Source: Alphaproteobacteria bacterium
GTDB lineage: Bacteria; Myxococcota_A; UBA796; GCA-2862545
NCBI GenBank assembly: GCA_020632875.1
Contig: JACKET010000010.1
Coordinates: 1-64,000, forward strand
Direction of reading: 5' to 3'
Length of the DNA: 64,000 nucleotides
This document shows, one piece after another, positions 57,739 through 64,000 of this stretch (positions are counted from its first letter, which is position 1; every line of letters begins with the position of its first letter). Position numbers and translations under genes: made by a program. Under the pieces are notes generated by a model. That model did not search any database, was not told the DNA's origin, and saw only the letters and a program-made list of their open reading frames with translations.

Positions 57739-58572
57739 TCATCGCTGACACTGCGGACAGAAGTAGGTGGTCCTCCCCGTCTGCTCGATCGTCGCGATCG
57801 GCGTGGCGCAGACGGGACATTCCTCGCCTTCGCGCTTGTAGACGGCGAACGGATTGTCGACCTCGCCGCCTTCCGTCATGTAGACGATCTCGCCCGCGTC
57901 CTCGCCGTCGATCACTTCCTGGAGCTGGATGGGGATCACGCGGGCCAGCTCGTCCCACTGACGATCTGTCAGCGCGCTGCACGCCGTGCGCGGGTCGATG
58001 CGCGCCTTGAACAGCGCCTCGGCGGCCTGGATGTTGCCGATGCCGGCGAGCTTCGCCTGATCCATCAGCGCGACCTTGATGGCGCGCTTGCCCTTCAAAG
58101 CGGCCTTCAGGCCGGGCCCGTCGAGCGCTTCGTCGAGCGCGTCGGGGCCGTGCCCGTCGCGCATCCCGGCATCGAGGTCGGCGCGGTCGACCACCACGAC
58201 ACAGGCGAAGCGCCGCTGGTCGACGAACCACACGACGTGCTCGCCGCGGAACCAGCCGATGCGTGCGAATGCAGGTCTCTCCTCGTCGATCCGGCGCTGG
58301 ACGAACTTGCCGCTCATCCCGAGGTGCACGAGCAGCGCCTTGTCGCCCCAGGGCCATCCGAGGCGCTTGCCATGGCGGACGGGACGCTCGGGAGCCGCAC
58401 CCAGCAGGCCGTTCAGGAGGTCTCGCCCCTTCGCGGCGGCCATCGACGGCTTCGTCGACAGCTCGCGGCGCACCGCGGCGGTGTCGAGGAGCTCGACGCG
58501 TTCGACAGGTTGTCCAGACAGCCAGCGGTGGAGCTGGCGACCGGCGATCTCGGCTTCGGGGAGCTCAGGCAT
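57739..58572 (-). CDS. mutM: Formamidopyrimidine/8-oxoguanine DNA glycosylase (Fpg)
   Basis: 277 aa, the usual length. The N-terminal MPELPEAE supplies the catalytic proline and glutamate; the beta-hairpin lysine is in VRHGKRLGW; the H2TH region holds LAGIGNIQAAEALFKARIDP; the C-terminal zinc finger is CPVCATPI ... CPQC. It removes oxidised purines and nicks the abasic site. ATG 58572. Its neighbour rpsR is unrelated, so the two are probably just adjacent. Confidence 0.96.
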   Translation of the reverse strand: MPELPEAEIAGRQLHRWLSGQPVERVELLDTAAVRRELSTKPSMAAAKGRDLLNGLLGAAPERPVRHGKRLGWPWGDKALLVHLGMSGKFVQRRIDEERPAFARIGWFRGEHVVWFVDQRRFACVVVVDRADLDAGMRDGHGPDALDEALDGPGLKAALKGKRAIKVALMDQAKLAGIGNIQAAEALFKARIDPRTACSALTDRQWDELARVIPIQLQEVIDGEDAGEIVYMTEGGEVDNPFAVYKREGEECPVCATPIATIEQTGRTTYFCPQCQR

Positions 58573-58610
58573 CGGCGCATGCTACCCTCCGCCCCTTTCC
58601 TGGAGGATCC

Positions 58611-59237
58611 ATGTTCCTGCGCAGTGACTCGTTCACCCCGTACGCCCGGCTCGATGCGCGGCTCGCCTTCGGGCAGCACGACCCCGCGAGCCACTTCCGC
58701 TTCGGGGGCAACCGCAATCCCCACCTCCAGTGGGGCGGCGTGCCGGAGGGAGCGAAGAGCTTCGCGCTGATCTGCGTCGACCACGACGTGCCGAGCGTGG
58801 GCACCGACGTGAACCAGGAGGGCCGCAGCGTCTCGGTCGACCTCCCCCGCGTGCCGTTCTTCCACTGGGTCCTCACCGACCTCCCGCCCACCCTCCGCCA
58901 CATCGCCGAGGGGGCGCACAGCGAGGGCATCACGGTCAAGGGCAAGCCGGCCGGTCCGACGCCCGATGGCGGGCTGCAGGGGGTCAACGACTACACGGGG
59001 TGGTTCGCCGGCAATCCCGACATGGGCGGCACGTACTGCGGGTACGACGGCATGGGGCCGCCGTGGAACGACGAGCGTGTGCACGGCTACCGGTTCCGCG
59101 TGTACGCGCTCGACGTGCCGACGCTCGGTCTGTCCGGCGCGTTCACGGGGCCGCAGGTGCTCGACGCGATCGACGGACACGTGCTCGCGCGCGCCGAGAT
59201 CATCGGGCTCTACGCGATCAACCCGAACCCGAAGTAG
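58611..59237 (+). CDS. YbhB/YbcL (PEBP, Raf-kinase-inhibitor-like) protein
   Basis: 208 aa. PEBP motifs: HLQWGGVPEGAKSFALICVDHDVP, PFFHWVLTDLPP, GVNDYTGWFAGNP and GYRFRVYALDVP. The pocket binds phospho-groups or small anions; the cellular role in bacteria is poorly known. No signal peptide. GGAGG lies at good spacing before ATG 58611. Divergent from mutM, 38 bp between starts. Confidence 0.88.
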   Translation: MFLRSDSFTPYARLDARLAFGQHDPASHFRFGGNRNPHLQWGGVPEGAKSFALICVDHDVPSVGTDVNQEGRSVSVDLPRVPFFHWVLTDLPPTLRHIAEGAHSEGITVKGKPAGPTPDGGLQGVNDYTGWFAGNPDMGGTYCGYDGMGPPWNDERVHGYRFRVYALDVPTLGLSGAFTGPQVLDAIDGHVLARAEIIGLYAINPNPK

Positions 59238-59661
59238 TCGCCTCGGAGCCCTGACCTCTGGAAGGCCTGCGGATCTGGCTCACGCGGACGACGCGCGAGC
59301 CTCGAGCGTCCCAGCATCACGCAGATGACGCAGAAGGACGCGGATGACGCAGAAACGAGGCCGACGCGCATCGGTCCTCGTCGTGTCCCCGGACTCCGTC
59401 GACCGGGAGTCGAGAGGGACGTCTGGGTGTTCGGGTCGACAGAGAGGGCCTTCCTGCGGACGGGAATCGGGACCCACCAGAGCAGTCGGGCGTTTCGGGG
59501 CGGCTCGGAAGCGGCCCCGCCGACGCCCTGCCAGATCACGGAGTGGACCGATCGACTCGGTGGCTCCGACACAGAGCCCCGCCGAATTTCACAGTCCGCA
59601 CGCAGAGCCCCGGCACGTCCGCTCGTCCCGGTCACACCGTTCGCCGACCCGTCGATCCGGC
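59238..59661. other. Intergenic segment without a gene
   Basis: 424 bp between the PEBP gene and the repeat block. It contains a short imperfect direct repeat (ATGACGCAGAA near 59324 and 59343) and no believable coding sequence, RNA gene or promoter. Confidence 0.6.
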
Positions 59662-60465
59662 CAGGCACGTCCGCAGGGTCCGGTTTCCCCACGCCCCGCC
59701 GAAACGCCCGGAACCAGGGCGGAAACCGGATCCTGGGACTGCCGGGTCTCCCGACCGCAAGGCCGCCATAGGCGAGCCGCGCAGCGCGCGAAGCAACGGT
59801 AGACGACAGGCACGTCCGCAGGGTCCGGTTTCCCCACGCCCCGCCGAAACACCCGAACCCCCAACGGAAACCGGATCCTGGGACTGCCGGGTCTCCAGAC
59901 CGCAAGGCCGCCGCAGGCGAGCCGCGCAGCGCGCTTGCGCGCGAAGCAACGGTAGACGACAGGCACGTCCGCAGGGTCCGGTTTCCCACCCCTCGCCGAA
60001 ACGCCGGAACCCGGACGGAAACCGGATCCTGGGACTGCCGGGTCTCCCGAACGCAAGGCCGCCCTAGGCGAGCCGCGCAGCGCGCTTGCGCGCGAAGGAA
60101 CAGGTAGACCGCGCGTTCACACCCGCAGTCCCCGTCCTCTACGACGAGCCGCTCCTCGATCCCGACAGGCACGTCCGCAGGGTCCGGTTTCCCCACCCCT
60201 CGCCGAAACGCCGGAACCCGGACGGAAACCGGATCCTGGGACTGCCGGGTCTCCGGACCGCAAGGCCGCCATAGGCGAGCCGCGCAGCGCGCTCGCGCGC
60301 GAAGCAACGGTAGACGACAGGCACGTCCGCAGGGTCCGGTTTCCCCACCCCTCGCCGAAACGCCCGAACCCCGACGGAAACCGGATCCTGGGACTGCCGG
60401 GTCTCCCAACCGCAAGGCCGCCATAGGCGAGCCGCGCAGCGCGCGAAGCGCGCGGAGTAACGAGA
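59662..60465. repeat. Five ~150-bp dyad-containing repeats
   Basis: Copies at 59662-59806, 59807-59959, 59960-60109, 60166-60317 and 60318-60465, about 145-153 bp each; a 56-bp unrelated spacer separates copies 3 and 4. Each holds an inverted repeat CCGGTTTCC ... GGAAACCGG with further pairing, so each can form a long hairpin. Small indels change the frame between copies, so they are not coding. The block ends at the adk stop codon. Confidence 0.85.
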
Positions 60466-61080
60466 TTACGCGAGAGCGGCGGTGATCCGCGCCGTGACCT
60501 CGTCGGGCGAGCCGACGCCGTTCACGCGCTTCACGAGCCCGCGGGCCTCGTAGAACGGGATGATCGGCGAGGTCTGGTCGTGGTACGCGCCGAGGCGGGT
60601 ACGACAGGCCTCTTCGGTGTCGTCCTTGCGGTGCACCAGGCGGCTCATGATCTCCGCCGGCGGCGGGTTGAACTGCAGGTGGTAGATCTCGCCGGTCTCG
60701 GGGTCGGAGCGGCGACCGACGATGCGGCTCACGATGAGCTCGTCGTCGACCTCGAGCACCAGCACCACGTCGAGACCCACGCCGGCGGCGTCGAGCGCCT
60801 CGGCCTGCGGGACCGTGCGCGGGAAGCCGTCGAGCATGAAGCCCTCGCTGCAGTCGGGCTCGGCGATGCGCTCCTTCACCATGCCGATCACGACCTCGTC
60901 GGGGACGAGCTGGCCGGCCTTCATGTACCGGTCGGCCTCCTTGCCCATCGGCGTTCCGGCCTTCACCGCGGCGCGGAACATGTCGCCCGTGGAGATGTGG
61001 GGAATCGCGAACCGCTCGACGAGACGGGCCGCCTGGGTACCCTTGCCCGCACCCGGCGGACCGATGAAGATCATGCGCAT
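60466..61080 (-). CDS. adk: Adenylate kinase
   Basis: 204 aa. Walker A GPPGAGKGTQ (residues 7-16), STGDMFRAAVKAGTPMG, LDGFPRTVPQAEAL and the LID segment (GRRSDPETGEIYHLQFNPPP) are all present; no zinc cysteines in the LID. It interconverts ATP + AMP and 2 ADP. ATG 61080 with GGGAG upstream is preferred over the internal ATG at 61074. It stands alone next to the repeat block rather than in a ribosomal-protein operon. Confidence 0.96.
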   Translation of the reverse strand: MRMIFIGPPGAGKGTQAARLVERFAIPHISTGDMFRAAVKAGTPMGKEADRYMKAGQLVPDEVVIGMVKERIAEPDCSEGFMLDGFPRTVPQAEALDAAGVGLDVVLVLEVDDELIVSRIVGRRSDPETGEIYHLQFNPPPAEIMSRLVHRKDDTEEACRTRLGAYHDQTSPIIPFYEARGLVKRVNGVGSPDEVTARITAALA

Positions 61081-61140
61081 GAGGTCTCCCGAAACAGGAA
61101 CCGCCGGTATCGGAGCCGGCCCTTGCCAGCAAGGAAGCCG

Positions 61141-61602
61141 GTGACCCACCCGAGCGGCCAGCCCTGGGGCCCCGCCGATCGGACGTGCGGCGAGTGCACC
61201 TGGCGCGCGACCGGGGCCTGCGTCGCGGCCCGACCGTATGGCGAAGCGCCCTTCCCCACCCCGGGAGACACCCGCGCCTGCGCGCTCTTCGAGGTGGTGC
61301 CGAGCTGCGACCCCTGCGGGGCCTGCTGCCGCGAGGCGTTCGACGCGGTGCCGGCCGACGGGGGCGGGCTGCCGGAGTCCCACGTGCTGCGCTGGGACGC
61401 GGACTTCACGACGGTCCGGCGCGTGCCGCAGGGGCGCGGCACCCGGTGCATCTGCCTCTACGGCGACGGCACCAACGCCCCGTTCCGCTGCACCCACTAC
61501 GCCGTGCGCCCGACCGCGTGCCGCGAGCTGGAGCGCGGCGAGCCGAACTGCCTGCTGGCCCGCAGGCTCGTGGGGCTGTCGGCCGACCCGCACAGCGGTT
61601 AG
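61141..61602 (+). CDS. Cysteine-cluster protein (YkgJ/YcgN-like)
   Basis: 153 aa from GTG 61141 (AAGGA upstream). Cys-rich: CGECTWRATGAC at the N-terminus, CDPCGACCREAF in the middle and FRCTHYAVRPTACRELERGEPNC near the end, matching the CxxCCR and later Cys motifs of the YkgJ family, thought to bind a metal or Fe-S cluster. Role unknown. The downstream MaoC gene is 27 bp away in the same direction, so they may be one operon. Confidence 0.8.
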   Translation: MTHPSGQPWGPADRTCGECTWRATGACVAARPYGEAPFPTPGDTRACALFEVVPSCDPCGACCREAFDAVPADGGGLPESHVLRWDADFTTVRRVPQGRGTRCICLYGDGTNAPFRCTHYAVRPTACRELERGEPNCLLARRLVGLSADPHSG

Positions 61603-61629
61603 CAGGCCGCCCCACCCTGGAGGCACCCC

Positions 61630-62070
61630 ATGGCACGCGGTCTTCGCTTCTCCCAGTTCGAGGTCGGCACCGAGTACGTCACGCCCGGCCGCACCGTCAC
61701 CGAAGCCGACGTCGTGAACTTCGCGGGGCTCTCGGGCGACTTCAACCCGCTGCACATCGACGCGACCTTCGCCGCGAAGACCCCGTTCGAGCAGCGCATC
61801 GCGCACGGCATGCTCGCGGCGTCCATCTCCACGGGCCTCGGCCAGCTGCTCGGCATCTTCGAGGGCACCACGCTGGCGCTGATGAGCCAGACCTTCGAGT
61901 ACAAGGCGCCCGTGTTCTTCGGCGACACGATCCGCCTCCGCCTCACCGTGCAGGAGACGAAGGCTTCCTCGAAGGGCGGGAAGGGCGTCGTGACGTTCGC
62001 GAGCGACATCCTGAACCAGAGCGACACCGTCGTGGTCGCGGGCAGCTGGGTCGTGCTCTTCCGCGACTGA
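61630..62070 (+). CDS. MaoC-family (R)-specific hydratase
   Basis: 146 aa, a single hot-dog domain. The catalytic pair is in GDFNPLHIDATFAAKTPF (Asp and His), followed by RIAHGMLAASISTGLGQLLG and LALMSQTFEYKAPVFFGDTI. It hydrates enoyl-CoA to (R)-3-hydroxyacyl-CoA or acts on a related thioester. ATG 61630 follows the Cys-cluster gene closely. Confidence 0.9.
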   Translation: MARGLRFSQFEVGTEYVTPGRTVTEADVVNFAGLSGDFNPLHIDATFAAKTPFEQRIAHGMLAASISTGLGQLLGIFEGTTLALMSQTFEYKAPVFFGDTIRLRLTVQETKASSKGGKGVVTFASDILNQSDTVVVAGSWVVLFRD

Positions 62071-62138
62071 GGTGCGGCGGGGTTTCTGTGCCGATCGCGT
62101 GACATCCGGATACCGTCCAGAGGTTTCGCGGAGCCCGC

Positions 62139-64000
62139 ATGTCCCTCCTGCTGCTCGCCCTGTTCGCCTGCAAGTCCGACGACGCGGAGACCGATCCGCC
62201 CGTCGACGTCGACCTCACCGCGCGGCTCGGCCCCGGAGAGGTCCGCGCGGGCGTCGTCACCGACGAAGCCGCCCTGTTCGGCGGCGTGAGCGCCGAGGGG
62301 CGCGCCGGCGACATCAAGATCTACAACGACCGCGTCCAGTTCGTGATCCAGGGCGCGCGGTCGGGCTCCTACTACCTGCAGACCGGCGGCGGCGTGATCG
62401 ACGCCGACATCGTGCGGCCCGAGGGCGAGGTCGGCCGCGACATCGTCGACGAGTGGTGCGTGATGCTCGGCTTCGGCCGGCTGCTCGAGCCCACGTCCGT
62501 CGAGGTCGTGAGCGATGGCACCGACGGCGCGGCGGTCGTCCGCGTCACCGGGCAGGACGTGCCGCTGGCCCTGCTCCTGGGCGTGCTCGAGAACCCCGCG
62601 TTCTTCCCCGCACAGGGGCTCGACGCGGTCACCGAGTACCGGCTCGAGCCCGACTCCTGGCTGCTCGAGGTCACCACCACCGTCACGGCCAGCACGCCCG
62701 TGTCGAACTTCGCGATGGGCGACCTCATCATGGGCGCGCCCGAGCTCGCCGACTCGTGGCGGCCCGGCACGGGGCTCCAGCCCGCCGACGGCCCGCGCCA
62801 GCTCACCGGATACATCGCCCACCACAATGACGGCGCGGTCGCGCTGATCGGCAAGGGCCAGCCGCTCGAGGCCGGCGGGGCGGCCGATCTCATCGCGGCC
62901 CTCGCGGATCTGGTGCTGGGCTTCGAGCCGTCCGCCGATCTCGCGGCCGGCGAGACCCGCTCCTGGACGCGGTACTACGCCGCGGGCCCCGACCTCGCGA
63001 CGCTCACCGACGCCGCGCTCGGCGGCGAGGCGCTCACCGGCGTCGTGACCGCACCCGACGGCCCCGTGGCGGGCGCCCGGGTGCACGTCCTGCGCAACGG
63101 CGCGCCCTACACCATCGCCGTGACGGATGCCGAGGGCGCGTACTCGGCGCTCGTCCCCTCCCTCGCGGAGGCCTCGGTGGCCGTCGATGGCCGCGGCCGC
63201 GGCATGTTCTTCGATCTGCCCGAAGGCTCCGCCGCATGGCCCGCCTTCGCGTCCGACCCCGTGTTCGAGCGCGCCGCGGCGACGCTGACCGCCGGGTCCC
63301 CGCGTCCTCCCCTGGCCCAGGGGCGCGGCGTCGATGTCGACGGCACCGACCTCGGCCAGCCCGGCACGGTCACCGTCAGCGTCGCAGACGGCCTGCCCTT
63401 CACCGTGCGCATCGGCTCGCACGCGCCCGACTCCGAGGATCGGCGCCTCGTGCGCGGGCGTCCCGATCAGCTCGCCGCGGCGGGCTGGTCGCGCGGCGGC
63501 CCGATCACCCTGCAGGTCGAGCCGGGCACGTGGGACATCCTCGTGCACCGCGGCATGCGCTACGAGATCGACACCGGCACCGTCGACGTCGTCGCCGGCG
63601 GCGGCCAGCACTACGCCGCCACGCTCACGAAGGCGTACGAGCACCCCGGCTACCTGCTCGGCGACCCGCACTCGCACGCGAGCCCCAGCGGCGACGGCGA
63701 GGTGTCGATGGACGAGCGCATCCTCGTCACCGCGGCGGGCGGCGTGCAGCTCCACTTCGGCAGCGACCACGACCGCGTCGCCGACTACCGGCCCCTCGTC
63801 GCGGCCCTCGGGCTCGACCCCGTCCTCACGAGCGTCGTGGCCGACGAGGTGTCGAGTGTGCTGCGCGGGCACATGAACACGTACCCGCTCGAGCCCGACC
63901 GCTCGCTCGACAACAACGGCGCCGTGGCCTGGTGGATCGACATCCCGGCCGACACCGAAGACCTCGTCCGCAAGATCCGCGAGCGGCACGGCGATGTCGT
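62139..64000 (+). CDS. Lipoprotein with PHP-type metallohydrolase domain (CehA/McbA-like), 3' truncated
   Basis: At least 620 aa, running off the window. Lipoprotein signal MSLLLLALFACKSD (lipobox LFAC). A beta-rich N-terminal region includes FGGVSAEGRAGDIKIYNDRV, then a carboxypeptidase-regulatory-like unit (GVVTAPDGPVAGARVHVLRNG), then a PHP-like metal site in LLGDPHSHASPSGDGE and GVQLHFGSDHDRVADY. CehA/McbA-type proteins of this build are phosphoesterase- or hydrolase-like and act outside the cytoplasm. ATG 62139 has GCGGAG upstream. The end, and any C-terminal anchor, are not visible. Confidence 0.8.
   Translation, partial: MSLLLLALFACKSDDAETDPPVDVDLTARLGPGEVRAGVVTDEAALFGGVSAEGRAGDIKIYNDRVQFVIQGARSGSYYLQTGGGVIDADIVRPEGEVGRDIVDEWCVMLGFGRLLEPTSVEVVSDGTDGAAVVRVTGQDVPLALLLGVLENPAFFPAQGLDAVTEYRLEPDSWLLEVTTTVTASTPVSNFAMGDLIMGAPELADSWRPGTGLQPADGPRQLTGYIAHHNDGAVALIGKGQPLEAGGAADLIAALADLVLGFEPSADLAAGETRSWTRYYAAGPDLATLTDAALGGEALTGVVTAPDGPVAGARVHVLRNGAPYTIAVTDAEGAYSALVPSLAEASVAVDGRGRGMFFDLPEGSAAWPAFASDPVFERAAATLTAGSPRPPLAQGRGVDVDGTDLGQPGTVTVSVADGLPFTVRIGSHAPDSEDRRLVRGRPDQLAAAGWSRGGPITLQVEPGTWDILVHRGMRYEIDTGTVDVVAGGGQHYAATLTKAYEHPGYLLGDPHSHASPSGDGEVSMDERILVTAAGGVQLHFGSDHDRVADYRPLVAALGLDPVLTSVVADEVSSVLRGHMNTYPLEPDRSLDNNGAVAWWIDIPADTEDLVRKIRERHGDV

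Noticed and set aside
59662..60465. Open frames in the repeat block (protein-like translations)
   Set aside because: The frame differs between repeat copies and no known domain appears.
59662..60465. Integron attC array
   Set aside because: Dyads lack the attC core-site pattern, and no cassette genes or integrase are present.

Overview
The window is a high-GC (about 70%), gene-dense chromosomal segment. I infer a Myxococcota/deltaproteobacterial-type host. The grounds are several secreted proteins with long Asp/Ser/Thr-Asp linkers, MopE-like and thrombospondin-type-3 calcium repeats, C-terminal Cys + hydrophobic + Arg-cluster (MYXO-CTERM-like) tails, multiple Ser/Thr protein kinases, ECF sigma/anti-sigma pairs and very tight 4-nt gene overlaps (ATGA/GTGA). 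No 16S, tRNA, CRISPR array, phage or transposase gene was seen.

Layout. 1-8.3 kb: a surface-polysaccharide region, with the end of an LPG-synthase-type membrane protein, a GT2 glycosyltransferase and, convergent to them, a six-gene operon (2-hydroxyacid dehydrogenase, HAD phosphatase fused in frame to an NAD epimerase, DegT aminotransferase, nucleotidyltransferase-PfkB kinase, sulfotransferase, FemAB/GNAT-like transferase). 8.4-27.8 kb: the cell-surface/secretome region, with a lysyl-endopeptidase-like protease, a 1132-aa Asp-repeat protein, a Ser/Thr kinase, beta-helix/MopE proteins, a lipoprotein amidohydrolase, a LOG-like protein and a sigma/FecR pair. 27.9-30.8 kb: an ECF sigma - anti-sigma - caspase-like lipoprotein operon. 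31-38.3 kb: small membrane proteins, an arginase, a GNAT-nitrilase fusion and a POT peptide transporter. 38.3-42.4 kb: B12-dependent ribonucleotide reductase nrdJ behind two NrdR boxes spaced 32 bp apart. 42.5-48.6 kb: a broken GFA-family gene, then a five-gene overlapping operon of unknown purpose (HExxH peptidase, methyltransferase, ParB-like protein, ferritin-like lipoprotein, sulfotransferase). 48.7-54.1 kb: an FHA/winged-helix regulator plus a kinase-ATPase-TPR protein, divergent from a protein whose N-terminal segment resembles a degenerate DUF4157 (eCIS-associated) domain. 54-64 kb: housekeeping genes (RlmD-like methyltransferase, rpsR, mutM, adk, MaoC, PEBP) around a block of five ~150-bp dyad-containing repeats, ending in a truncated PHP-type metallohydrolase lipoprotein.

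The most unusual points are the HAD-epimerase fusion, the sigma/anti-sigma/caspase operon, the 42.8-47.2 kb operon, the DUF4157-like protein beside an FHA-kinase operon, the 59.7-60.5 kb repeat family and the Asp-linker secretome shared by unrelated genes. All functional calls come from reading motifs by eye; no database search was run.
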